A stretch of DNA of 64,000 nt from Paracoccus rhizosphaerae (GTDB lineage: Bacteria; Pseudomonadota; Alphaproteobacteria; Rhodobacterales; Rhodobacteraceae), in the NCBI RefSeq assembly GCF_026162645.1, contig NZ_JAOTBE010000003.1, positions 1 to 64,000 of the forward strand, given 5' to 3'. The notes below the pieces were generated by a model that was given only the letters and a program-made list of their open reading frames with translations, was not told where the DNA came from and did no database searches. The translations under genes and the position numbers were made by a program. Positions 44,735-52,922 of this stretch are shown here, one piece after another. Every line of letters starts with the position of its first letter. The stretch's first letter is position 1.

Positions 44735-44749
44735 CAAGTTACGCCGTCA

Positions 44750-45991
44750 TCACATCGCGTTCGCGACGGCGTCTGCCAGCTGTTGCACGGCGTCCTCGGA
44801 CGACATGTCGCTGTTGAAATGCGCGGTCACCACGTCGGTGATCGCACCGGCCGGCGCGCCGCGCAGCGCCATGCCATGGGCATAGCTGGGCAGCAGCGAG
44901 CCGTCCTCGGACCCCTGCGCCATCGCCTCGGCCGACTGCTTGGCGCAGTCGTCGAAGTCGTCCAGCGCCACGTCGTTGCGTGCGGGGATCGAACCCTTGT
45001 TCAGGTTGAAGGTCTTCTGGAATTCAGGCCCCATGATCAGCTTGGCCAGAAGCTGCTGGCCCTGCTGCTTCTCCTCGCCGTCCAGCTCGAAGAAGGCGAA
45101 GCTGTCGACGTTATAAAGGAAGCCCTCGCCCGGCGTCGGCGCGCAGACAAAATCGACGCCCGGCTCCTGGCCGGCCGCCAGGAATTCGCCCTTTGCCCAG
45201 TCACCCATGATCTGGAAGGCGGCCTCGCCGTTCATGACCATGGCCGTCGCCAGGTTCCAGTCGCGGCCCGAGAAGTTGTCGTCGACATAGCCGCGGATGG
45301 TCCGCATCTGGTCAAAGACCTGCTTCATCGTGTCAGAGGTCAGCGCCTCGGGATCCAGGTCGACCAGCGCCTTCTGATAGAATTCCGGCCCGCCCAGGCC
45401 CAGGACGACGGTTTCGAAGATCGTCGCGTCCTGCCAGTTCTGGCCGCCATGGGCCAGTGGCGTGACGCCGGCGGCCTGCAGCTTTTCGGCGGCTGCGTTG
45501 AATTCTTCCCAGGTGGTCGGCATCTCGATGCCGTGTTCGTCCAGGATCTGCTTGTTGCCCCAGATCCAGTTCACGCGGTGGACGTTCACCGGCGCGGCGC
45601 ACCACTGGCCTTCGCACTTCATGTGCTCGGCGATGCGGTCGGGCAGGACCTCGGCCCAGTTGTTCTCCTCGGCGACGGTACCGATGTCGGCCAAGCCGGT
45701 TTCCTCGTACCATTCCTGGATCGCGGGGCCTTTCAGCTGCACCGCGGTGGGGGCGTTGCCGGCCAGCACGCGGGCGCGCAGCGCGGTCATCGCGGCGTCG
45801 CCGCCGCCGCCTGCGACCGGCATGTCGGTCCAGGTGCCGCCTTCGGCCTTAAACTGCTCCTGCAGGACGGCGATCGACTGCGCCTCGCTGCCCGAGGTCC
45901 ACCAGTGCAGCACTTCGGCAGTGGGTTCGGCCATCACCGGCCCAGCCAGCATCACGGCGGTCGAAGCCGCCAGAACGGATTTCATGTGCAT
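44750..45991 (-). CDS. Sugar ABC transporter substrate-binding protein, glucose/mannose (GtsA) type
   Basis: A 413-residue periplasmic protein with signal peptide (cut near AGPVMA). The mature N-terminus EVLHWWTSGSEAQSI and the blocks VAGGGGDAAMTALR and AVQLKGPAIQEW match what I recall of Pseudomonas GtsA and related glucose/mannose binders. NWIWGNKQILDEHGI and GEAAFQIMGDWAKGEF are family features. ATG 45991 has GGGAGG just upstream; a second ATG lies two codons in. It is first gene of the operon leading to glk and diverges from a two-component system. Confidence 0.9.
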   Translation of the reverse strand: MHMKSVLAASTAVMLAGPVMAEPTAEVLHWWTSGSEAQSIAVLQEQFKAEGGTWTDMPVAGGGGDAAMTALRARVLAGNAPTAVQLKGPAIQEWYEETGLADIGTVAEENNWAEVLPDRIAEHMKCEGQWCAAPVNVHRVNWIWGNKQILDEHGIEMPTTWEEFNAAAEKLQAAGVTPLAHGGQNWQDATIFETVVLGLGGPEFYQKALVDLDPEALTSDTMKQVFDQMRTIRGYVDDNFSGRDWNLATAMVMNGEAAFQIMGDWAKGEFLAAGQEPGVDFVCAPTPGEGFLYNVDSFAFFELDGEEKQQGQQLLAKLIMGPEFQKTFNLNKGSIPARNDVALDDFDDCAKQSAEAMAQGSEDGSLLPSYAHGMALRGAPAGAITDVVTAHFNSDMSSEDAVQQLADAVANAM

Positions 45992-46013
45992 GGATCCTCC
46001 CAGATCTTTCCCT

Positions 46014-46033
46014 TGCGGATTCGATGATCCGCA
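46014..46033. repeat. Inverted repeat upstream of sugar-binding protein gene
   Basis: TGCGGAT (46014-46020) and ATCCGCA (46027-46033) form a perfect 7-base inverted repeat around TCGATG. It lies 23-42 bases before the start of the binding-protein gene. It may be an operator or a leader hairpin. Confidence 0.5.
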
Positions 46034-46111
46034 TGTTCCCGGATGATGCCAAAGCCGCTGCCATCTGCGCAACGCAATGCAGCCATGCGGCCGGCAGATT
46101 TCGCGACGTCA

Positions 46112-46127
46112 TGTTACAAACTGTTAC
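46112..46127 (+). promoter_or_regulatory. Tandem TGTTAC repeat, candidate response-regulator site
   Basis: TGTTAC occurs at 46112-46117 and again at 46122-46127, a 10-base period equal to one helical turn, in the gap between the sugar ABC operon and the response regulator gene. Tandem half-sites of this spacing are typical for OmpR-family regulators such as the one encoded 47 bases downstream. Confidence 0.45.
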
Positions 46128-46173
46128 GCAAGCCCCTGCCCCGATGCTACATCCGCCCGAACGGAGGATGACG

Positions 46174-46872
46174 ATGAGCCTGCACCGACTGCTGCTGGTC
46201 GAGGACGACGCCGAGATGGCCGCCATGCTGGCCGCCTATCTGCAGCGGCAGGGCTTTCACGTCACGACCGCCGGCAGCCGTTCCAGCGCGCTGGCGGCGC
46301 TGGCGGGCGGGCGCGTGGACCTGATCCTGCTGGACGTGTCCTTGGGCGACGACGACGGCGTGGCGATCTGCGCCGAGATCCGGCAGGCCCAGGACGTGCC
46401 GATCATCATGGTCAGCGCGCTGTCGGCCGACCACCAGCGGATGGCGGGATACGAGGTGGGCGCCGACGACTATATCGCCAAGCCGTTCAATCCCGACCTG
46501 CTGCTGGCCCGCATCCGGGCGGTCATGCGCCGTGCCGGCCGCGCCCCCAGCCTGACCCATCGCCGCCGGGACGCGGTGCTGCGCTTCGCCGGCTGGACCT
46601 ATGACGCGCGTCGGGACGAGGTGACGGCGCCGGGGGGCTGGCAGGTGTCGCTGTCCGGCCGCGAAACCGCGCTGCTGCGGGTGTTCCTGGCCAATCCCCT
46701 GATCCCCCTGACCCGAGAGGAGATCGCCGCCGCGCTGGACGATGACGAAGCGGCCGAGGGACGCGCCATCGATGTCCTGGTCGGCCGGCTGCGCCACAAG
46801 ACAGACGCGGGCCTGATCCGCACCGAACGCGGCACCGGCTATGTCCTGGCGGCCGAGGTCATGCGTGACTGA
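46174..46872 (+). CDS. OmpR-family response regulator
   Basis: A 232-residue regulator: receiver domain with LLLVEDDAEM, phosphoacceptor D54 in DLILLDVSLGDD and conserved lysine in DDYIAKPF, then a winged-helix DNA-binding domain (about 130-230; LSGRETALLRVFL, IDVLVGRLRHK, IRTERGTGYVL). ATG 46174 is favoured over ATG 46168 because GGAGG at 46163-46167 is correctly spaced for the former. It overlaps the kinase gene by eight bases. Its divergent position to a GtsA-type operon resembles GltR of Pseudomonas. Confidence 0.93.
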   Translation: MSLHRLLLVEDDAEMAAMLAAYLQRQGFHVTTAGSRSSALAALAGGRVDLILLDVSLGDDDGVAICAEIRQAQDVPIIMVSALSADHQRMAGYEVGADDYIAKPFNPDLLLARIRAVMRRAGRAPSLTHRRRDAVLRFAGWTYDARRDEVTAPGGWQVSLSGRETALLRVFLANPLIPLTREEIAAALDDDEAAEGRAIDVLVGRLRHKTDAGLIRTERGTGYVLAAEVMRD

Positions 46873-48271
46873 CCGCCTGCCCTTGCGGGTCCTGGCCAGC
46901 CTGTGGGTCGCGCTGGCGATGGTTGCGGGCGGCATGGCCGTCTGGCTATGGATGGAGAGCGACGCGGCCTGGCGGACGCATCTGGACCGCGCTTATGTCG
47001 CGGGACTGGCGCTGCACGACAGCCTGGAAAACGGCAGCGCCCTGCCCGCGGGCCTGTCGATCAGCCAGCTGCGCGACGCGCCAGACCTGCCGCCGGGCTG
47101 GCGGCAGACGCTGATCACGCTGACCGGTGGCGGCCGTCCCGACCTGAGCCGTGGCGACCGGCTGTCGCTGCGCATCCAGTCGCCCGATCTTCTCTATCCC
47201 GTGGCCGAGGTCCAGAGCTTGGGGGGCGGCAGTCAGGCGGCGGGGCTGGCCTCGGTCACTCGGACCCTGGCGCGGTTCTGCAGCCAGCCGCGCCTGTTCG
47301 TCCAGCAGGATGCCGGCCCCTGGATCCGGGTCGACGGCGACGCGGTATGGGGATGCGGCGCAGGCCCCTCGGACCGCCGCCTGCTGGCCGGGGCCGTGGG
47401 TGTGGGTGCGCTGGCGCTGCTGCTGGGCTGGGTGGCCGAGGTCTCGTCCGCCTTTGCCGCCTTCGCAGCCGCGCTGCGCGACCACCGGGCGCGGACCGCC
47501 ACCCTGCCTGTAGGCGGCGTGGACGAGCTGCGCCAGACCGCCGAGGCCGTGAACGCCTATGTCGCGCAGGACCGCGCGGCGCTGGAGAATCGGGCGATGG
47601 TGCTGTCGGGCGTCAGCCACGACCTTGGCACCCCCGCGACCCGCCTGCGGCTGCGCAGCGCCCTGATCGAGGACCCTGCCCTGCGCGAGAAGCTGGAGCG
47701 CGACATCGACGAGATGACCGCCATGATCGATGGCGTCTTGACCTATACCCGCGCCGAGATCGGGTCCGAGCCGTTCCGGCAGCTGTCCCTGACATCGCTG
47801 GCCGAGGCCGTGGTGGCGGATTATCAGGACGTGGGCATGGCCGTGACCCTGCGCCCGGCGCCGGTTCGGACGGCCGGGGCGGGAAACCTGTTCGCCCGTG
47901 CCATCACCCGCCCCAAGGTCGAAAGTTCGGCCATCCTGATGCGGGGGCAGCCGACGGCCTTGCGCCGCGCCCTGACCAACCTGATCGACAACGCGCTGAA
48001 GTACGGACGCGAAGCGGTGGTAACGGTCGATGGCGATGCCAGCGACGCTCGGATCGCCGTCGAGGATCGCGGGTCGGTCCTGACGCCGCAGGACCTTCAG
48101 CGGCTGACCGGCGCCTTCCAGCGGGGCGGCAATATCGGGCTATCGCCGGGGGTCGGACTGGGGCTGGCGATCGTGTCCACCATCGCGGCCCAGCATGGCG
48201 GCCGGCTGGAATTCGATCGTGGTCCCGAGGGGCTGGAGGCGCGGCTGATACTCTGCCGGAACTGGGCCTGA
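46865..48271 (+). CDS. Sensor histidine kinase paired with the OmpR-family regulator
   Basis: A 468-residue inner-membrane kinase: helix 1 (about 10-28), a periplasmic domain of about 140 residues, helix 2 (about 173-192), HAMP-like linker, HisKA with phosphorylated H252 in VSHDLGTPATRLRLR, N box LTNLIDNALKYG and G box VGLGLAIV. Starts at GTG 46865 inside the regulator gene (GTGACTGA overlap). The arrangement parallels GtrS, which senses glucose-derived ligands, but the ligand here is not known. Confidence 0.92.
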   Translation: MTDRLPLRVLASLWVALAMVAGGMAVWLWMESDAAWRTHLDRAYVAGLALHDSLENGSALPAGLSISQLRDAPDLPPGWRQTLITLTGGGRPDLSRGDRLSLRIQSPDLLYPVAEVQSLGGGSQAAGLASVTRTLARFCSQPRLFVQQDAGPWIRVDGDAVWGCGAGPSDRRLLAGAVGVGALALLLGWVAEVSSAFAAFAAALRDHRARTATLPVGGVDELRQTAEAVNAYVAQDRAALENRAMVLSGVSHDLGTPATRLRLRSALIEDPALREKLERDIDEMTAMIDGVLTYTRAEIGSEPFRQLSLTSLAEAVVADYQDVGMAVTLRPAPVRTAGAGNLFARAITRPKVESSAILMRGQPTALRRALTNLIDNALKYGREAVVTVDGDASDARIAVEDRGSVLTPQDLQRLTGAFQRGGNIGLSPGVGLGLAIVSTIAAQHGGRLEFDRGPEGLEARLILCRNWA

Positions 48272-48318
48272 CACACCGGCAGACATCTCACGCGACGTCA
48301 AGGCCCCGTGAGGGCGGC

Positions 48319-48344
48319 GGAACCTTCCCGGCGAAGACTGCGTT
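48319..48344 (+). promoter_or_regulatory. Candidate EcfG (general stress) promoter, exact consensus
   Basis: GGAAC (48319-48323), 17 bases, then CGTT (48341-48344) is an exact match to the alphaproteobacterial EcfG consensus GGAAC-N16/17-CGTT. It lies 42 bases before the ATG of the small secreted protein gene, in correct orientation and in a true intergenic region. Confidence 0.55.
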
Positions 48345-48386
48345 TTTCATGCAACAGAGGACGCCAATCGTCGAAAGGGACTGATC

Positions 48387-48809
48387 ATGACCTGCATCGC
48401 CAACCGCATCGCTCGCCTTGCAACGGCCGGCAGCGTCGCGCTGCTGGTCACGGCACCGGTCCATGCCGCGACCCGCCTGCACCAGCCAATCCAGGTCTGG
48501 TCTGCCATGCAGGGGGTCGAACCCGCCGTGCTGATGGAGGACATTGCCGACATGCCGTTGTCGGACATGGCGATCGACGATCAGCCCTATTGCGCGGCCG
48601 ATGCCGAGATCGCGCAGACGCTGGACCATGACTTTGGCGAACGCCGCATCGATAGTGACGGCGACACCGAACTGTGGGGATCCGACCAGCTGGGCACGTG
48701 GACCCTGGTCGCGGCACGAGACGAGGCGACCAGCTGCATCATCGCATCGGGCATCGGCTTCGACGGTGGCCGCGAGGCCGAGGTCTATTACCGCACGGCC
48801 GGTCTCTAA
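48387..48809 (+). CDS. Small exported protein of unknown function
   Basis: A 140-residue protein with a convincing Sec signal peptide (residues 1-28, ending PVHAA). The mature part is acidic, has two cysteines (QPYCAAD and SCIIA) that could form a disulfide, and contains DHDFGERRIDSDGDTELWGSDQLGTW in two halves typical of small periplasmic stress proteins; I recognise no domain. AAAGGGA precedes the ATG. An exact EcfG-type promoter is upstream. Its stop overlaps that of the opposing amino acid ABC ATPase gene by four bases. Confidence 0.8.
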   Translation: MTCIANRIARLATAGSVALLVTAPVHAATRLHQPIQVWSAMQGVEPAVLMEDIADMPLSDMAIDDQPYCAADAEIAQTLDHDFGERRIDSDGDTELWGSDQLGTWTLVAARDEATSCIIASGIGFDGGREAEVYYRTAGL

Positions 48810-49546
48810 CCGACACGCCGCAGAAAAGCCCGCGTGCGGTCGTCCTGCGCACGGCCGAAGATCTGCGCAGGAGGGCCCTGCTCGACGATGCGGCCACCCT
48901 CCATGAAGACGACCCTGTCCGCGATCTCTCGGGCAAACTGCATCTCGTGGGTGACGATCAGCATGGTCTGCCGTCCGTCGGCAATGCGTCGGATCAGGTC
49001 CAGCACCTCGCCCACCCATTCGGGGTCAAGCGCGCTGGTCGGTTCGTCGAACAGCATCAGGTCAGCGTCCAGCGCCATGGCCCGCCCAATGCCCACGCGC
49101 TGCTGCTGACCGCCCGACATGGCGGCAGGATAGCTGTCGCCCCGATCCCCCAAGCCGATCTGCGCCAGGATGTCGTCGGCACGCGCGCGGGCCTTGTCCT
49201 GCGGCCACCCACGAACGGTTGTCAGCCCCTCGATGATGTTTGCGCGAGCGGTCTTGTTGGCAAAGAGGGCGTAGTTCTGGAACACGAAGGCCGTCCGCCG
49301 CCGCAGCGCCAGAACCTCGGCGCGGCTGGCGCGGGCGGCATCCACCGAAAGGTCGCCCAACCGGATCACGCCCCTGTCCGGGCGGTCGAGGAAATTCAGG
49401 CAGCGCAGCAGCGTCGACTTGCCGGTCCCCGACGGCCCGATGATCGCCACACGCTCGCCGGGTTCGAGGCACAGGTCGATGCCGTCCAGCACCGTGTTGC
49501 CGCCGAAGCGCTTGACCAATCCGGTGATCTCGATCTGGCAACTCAT
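48806..49546 (-). CDS. Polar amino acid ABC transporter ATP-binding protein
   Basis: A 246-residue ATPase of the GlnQ/HisP group: Walker A GPSGTGKSTLLRCLNFLD (near residue 37), signature MSGGQQQRVGIGRAM, Walker B LMLFDEPTSALDPE, switch histidine in IVTHEMQFA. It powers the permease encoded immediately upstream (ATGA overlap). No TOBE domain, as expected for this group. Confidence 0.94.
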   Translation of the reverse strand: MSCQIEITGLVKRFGGNTVLDGIDLCLEPGERVAIIGPSGTGKSTLLRCLNFLDRPDRGVIRLGDLSVDAARASRAEVLALRRRTAFVFQNYALFANKTARANIIEGLTTVRGWPQDKARARADDILAQIGLGDRGDSYPAAMSGGQQQRVGIGRAMALDADLMLFDEPTSALDPEWVGEVLDLIRRIADGRQTMLIVTHEMQFAREIADRVVFMEGGRIVEQGPPAQIFGRAQDDRTRAFLRRVG

Positions 49547-50217
49547 CGCGCCACCGCCTTTCCGAGGCTTGTTTCAAGGCGCCGCTGGCCGACCGACAGC
49601 ACCTCGACGATGATCCAGTAGAAGATTGCGACCACCAGGAACGCCTCAAGATACAGGAAACTGCCGGCGGCTTCCTTCTGCGCGGCGCCCATCATCTCGG
49701 TCACGCCCAGGGTGAAGGCCAGCGAGGTGCTTTTGATCATGTCGATGAAATAGTTCATCAGGGTCGGCGCCGCCGTCCGCGCCCCCTGCGGCAGGATGAT
49801 CCGGCGCAAAAGCTGTCCCTGGGTCATGCCGATGGATTGCGCGGCCTCCCACTGGCTGCGGTCTACGCCCAGGATCGCGCCGCGGATGCTTTCGGCCATA
49901 TAGGCCGAGAAATGCAGCGTCAGGCCAATGATCGCGGCGGTGACGCCGTTGATGCCCGTCATCGCCGGCACCATCTGCGGCAGGCCGAAGTAGAACAGGA
50001 ACAGCTGCACCAGCAGCGGCGTCCCGCGGAAGAAGCTGATGAACACCGCCACGACCCGGTCCAGGACCGGCACGCGCAGGACGCGCACGATGGCCAGCAT
50101 CGACGCCAGCACCAGTGCCGCGATCATGGCCACGATGGCCATGAACAGCGTCAGCGGCACATAGCCGGCAATGACCGGCACCAGGTCCATCATGTAGGCG
50201 GTGTCCAGCGGGCGCAT
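49543..50217 (-). CDS. Polar amino acid ABC transporter permease
   Basis: A 224-residue HisM/GlnP-type permease with about five helices and the family segment SAYMAESIRGAILGVDRSQWEAA (EAA-loop region; key part RGAILGVDRSQWEAA). Only one permease gene is present, so the channel is probably a homodimer. Three bases separate it from the binding-protein gene upstream. Confidence 0.93.
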   Translation of the reverse strand: MRPLDTAYMMDLVPVIAGYVPLTLFMAIVAMIAALVLASMLAIVRVLRVPVLDRVVAVFISFFRGTPLLVQLFLFYFGLPQMVPAMTGINGVTAAIIGLTLHFSAYMAESIRGAILGVDRSQWEAAQSIGMTQGQLLRRIILPQGARTAAPTLMNYFIDMIKSTSLAFTLGVTEMMGAAQKEAAGSFLYLEAFLVVAIFYWIIVEVLSVGQRRLETSLGKAVAR

Positions 50218-50220
50218 CGC

Positions 50221-50985
50221 TTATTCGGTCGCGTCAGTTGCGGGCTTGGTAACGTCGGCGTTCAGCCACTTTTCGGAAATCTCGGCCAGTGTTCCGTTCT
50301 CCTTGAGCGTGGTGATGGCGGCGTCGACGCGGTCGCGCAGCGCGCGGCCCTCCTCGTCGTCGCGGAACGGCAAGGCGTTGCGAATCTCGGAGAACGGCTG
50401 TCCGGCCAGGGCCAGCGGCAGCGGGCTTTCCGCGATCACTTGGGCCGAGGATACGCGGTCCATCACGAAGGCATCGACGCGCCCCAGTGCAGTGTCCTGT
50501 TCGATGTTGCTTTCATAGGTGCGGATGTCGATCTCGTCGGCATAGGGCAGTTCGCGCAGCAGCTCCTCGAAGTTCGACCCCAGGTTCACGGCGACCGAGC
50601 GGCCCTTGAGGCTTTCGGGCCCGGTGATCTCGGCTTCGTTGCCCGCCTTCACCACCACCTGCGCACCGTCATAGACATAGGGCTGGGTGAAGACGAAGGC
50701 TTCCTCGCGCTCGGGCGTGATGGTGATCTGGTTGGCGACTGTGTCGATGCGCCCAGATTCCAGTGCGCCGATCAACCCCGAGAACGACATGGTGACGAAT
50801 TCGATCTCGTCGCCGGTTTCCTCGGCGATGGCGTTTAGGAAGTCCACCTCGAAGCCCTGCAGCTCGTCCGCGCGGGTGAAGGTGAAGGGGAAATAGCCTC
50901 CGGACATGCCCACGCGGATGGTCTCGGCGGCGGCGGGCAGGGCGGCGATCAGCGCCAGGGCAGTGGCTGCGGCAAGCTTGCGCAT
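50221..50985 (-). CDS. Polar amino acid ABC transporter substrate-binding protein
   Basis: A 254-residue SBP_bac_3 protein with signal peptide (cut near LPAAAET). Ligand-binding blocks: GYFPFTFTRADELQGFEVDF (first 20 shown), VTMSFSGLIGALESGRID, and GRVDAFVMDRV. The aromatic/Y-F pocket suits a polar or cystine-like ligand, but the specific amino acid cannot be assigned. AAGGAGA lies before the ATG. A long leader (about 120 bases) may separate it from an EcfG-like promoter at 51110-51134. Confidence 0.92.
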   Translation of the reverse strand: MRKLAAATALALIAALPAAAETIRVGMSGGYFPFTFTRADELQGFEVDFLNAIAEETGDEIEFVTMSFSGLIGALESGRIDTVANQITITPEREEAFVFTQPYVYDGAQVVVKAGNEAEITGPESLKGRSVAVNLGSNFEELLRELPYADEIDIRTYESNIEQDTALGRVDAFVMDRVSSAQVIAESPLPLALAGQPFSEIRNALPFRDDEEGRALRDRVDAAITTLKENGTLAEISEKWLNADVTKPATDATE

Positions 50986-51286
50986 CGAAAATCTCCTTAG
51001 GTTCGTGGCCCTTAACTGCGGGCGGTCAGGGCCGTCCGCAAGGCAGGCGCACCGAAAAAGGACAAGCGTGCCGGGCGCCTGCGACGGCGCGGAACATTCC
51101 CCGTGGCCGAACGGCGGAGCGCGAACTTCGTTCCGGCGCCACGGGCGGCGGGGCGGGAAAAAGGGCGCCCGGTCCGTTGCGGCCGCACCGGTTCAAGGGT
51201 CTGCTGATCACGACTTGTTCCCTTTCCCTTTCGCAGGCACTGTGGCAGGAATCCCACGGAACTCTGGTTTGCGAAAGGTATCCGCC
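50986..51286. other. 301-bp divergent intergenic region with promoter-like elements
   Basis: This GC-rich gap separates the amino acid transporter from the DUF2125 gene. It holds the Shine-Dalgarno of the binding-protein gene, an imperfect hairpin (GCGGGCGG at 51018-51025 with CCGTCCGC at 51032-51039) in its leader, and the minus-strand EcfG-like site. No small open frame with a ribosome-binding site or recognised RNA was found. The right end carries a modest AAAGG before the DUF2125 start. Confidence 0.5.
51110..51134 (-). promoter_or_regulatory. Candidate EcfG-type promoter before amino acid ABC operon
   Basis: On the minus strand GGAAC (51134-51130), 16 bases, then CGTT (51113-51110) match the general stress consensus exactly. 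It points towards the substrate-binding protein gene, about 125 bases away. One exact match of this pattern is roughly what chance would give in the window, so support is moderate. Confidence 0.4.
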
Positions 51287-52843
51287 ATGTTTCGTCCCCT
51301 TGCGACCTCGGGTCTTGCACTGGTTCTGGGTGCCGGACCGATCCTGGCCGAGGTCACTCCGGCCCAGGTCTGGGAAACCTTCCGTCAGAGCTATGAGAAC
51401 ATGGGCTATCAGGTCGAGGTCGGGTCCCAGGATACGGCAGGCAACAACCTGACGCTGTCGGATATCAGGGTGACCAACGACGGAAGCGGCGACGGCCGGT
51501 TCCTGTTCGTCGTGCCGCGGCTGGAGATGTCGCAGACCGGCGGCGGCGACGTCCGCTCGGTTGTCGAGGGCCCGATGACGCTCGAAGCGCGCAACACCAC
51601 GCCAGAGGGCGAGGATGTCGGTTTCACAATGTCTGTCGACCTGCCTGGAAACGAGGTCGTCACCTCGGGCACGCCCAAGGAGATGCGGCACCGCTACAGC
51701 ATCCCCACCGTGACCATGACCGGGCAGGCGCTGGATGACGTGAATCAGACGCCCGTCACGCTGGCGCTGACGGATGTGCAGGGCACTCAGACCACGGAAC
51801 GCACCGCTGAGGGCGGTTTCCGCAACGCCCTCGACGCCACCGCCGACAGCCTGCAGGCCGAGATCAATGCCACCGGCCCTTCGCCGGATGCGCCCGACGG
51901 GGCGGGGACCGACAGCTTTGCCGCCACGGTTCGCATCGCCGACCTGTCCGTAGCAGGGTCGACCGTTCTTCCGGACGGCGGCGCCGAATTCGGCGACAAT
52001 CCAGCCGCGGCGCTGCGGGCGGGCTTCGACGCCGACGGCACCATCGGCATGGGCACGCTGAATATCAACTTCCAGTCCAGCGTCACGGCCGAGGATGGCG
52101 GCGTCGAGGATGCCGAAGGCAGCATTGCGGCGGAAACTGGCGAGTTGTCGATGGCGATGTCGGACGAGGGCATGTCCTACAGCGGCACCACCACCGGGGT
52201 GACCACCCGGATCACCTCGGACGACATGCCGTTCCCGCTGGCCTACGGGGTCGAGCGCAATTCCTTCGGGCTGCAGATCCCGGTCACCGCGTCCGACGAA
52301 GAACAACCCTTTGCGCTGTCCTATCTTCTTCAGGGCCTGACGCTGGACGACGCGCTGTGGCAGAGCCTCGACCCGCAGTCGACGCTGCCGCGAGAACCTG
52401 CCAACCTGGTCATCGACGTCGAGGGGCAGGCGGTCCTGTCACGCGACCTGCTGGACCCCGAAGCGATGTCCGCACCGGATGCCGCGCCGACGCCGGATGA
52501 CGGCAGCGCGCAGGATCAGATGCCGTTCCAGCCACGCAGCCTGACGATCAACGACATCTCGCTGGACGCGCTTGGCGCCACCGCCGATCTCAGCGGCAGC
52601 CTGACCTTTGGCGACGACCCCAGCAAGCCGGCCGGTTCGATCACCGGGACCTTCTCGGGGATCAACGGGCTTCTGGACAACCTTGTGAAGATGGGCATCG
52701 TGCCGCAGGACCAGCTGATGGCGCCGCGGATGATGATCGCGATGTTCGCCCGTCCGGTCGAGGGGAAGCCCGACCAGCTGCAGACCGAGCTGGAGTTCCG
52801 CGACGACGGCTCGATCTTCGCCAACGGCCAGCAGGTCAAGTAA
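51287..52843 (+). CDS. DUF2125 family exported protein
   Basis: A 518-residue protein with signal peptide (residues 1-21, cut near GPILAE). The mature part begins TPAQVWETFRQSYENMGYQV and is a repetitive beta-rich sequence with few charged clusters, typical of DUF2125 proteins found in Rhodobacteraceae, likely periplasmic. ATG 51287 is chosen since it begins the signal peptide. Function unknown. Followed 80 bp later by pmbA. Confidence 0.85.
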   Translation: MFRPLATSGLALVLGAGPILAEVTPAQVWETFRQSYENMGYQVEVGSQDTAGNNLTLSDIRVTNDGSGDGRFLFVVPRLEMSQTGGGDVRSVVEGPMTLEARNTTPEGEDVGFTMSVDLPGNEVVTSGTPKEMRHRYSIPTVTMTGQALDDVNQTPVTLALTDVQGTQTTERTAEGGFRNALDATADSLQAEINATGPSPDAPDGAGTDSFAATVRIADLSVAGSTVLPDGGAEFGDNPAAALRAGFDADGTIGMGTLNINFQSSVTAEDGGVEDAEGSIAAETGELSMAMSDEGMSYSGTTTGVTTRITSDDMPFPLAYGVERNSFGLQIPVTASDEEQPFALSYLLQGLTLDDALWQSLDPQSTLPREPANLVIDVEGQAVLSRDLLDPEAMSAPDAAPTPDDGSAQDQMPFQPRSLTINDISLDALGATADLSGSLTFGDDPSKPAGSITGTFSGINGLLDNLVKMGIVPQDQLMAPRMMIAMFARPVEGKPDQLQTELEFRDDGSIFANGQQVK

Positions 52844-52922
52844 AGCGCGCCCAAGGGCTGTCGGCCGGGGCGCCCCTCCTGGCCGTTTCCATGGCGCGTG
52901 TCGCCAGCAACCAGAGAACCGC

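Noticed and set aside
46010..46040. GGAAC box on the minus strand before the sugar-binding protein gene
   Set aside because: The expected -10 reads CGCA, lacking the essential GTT.
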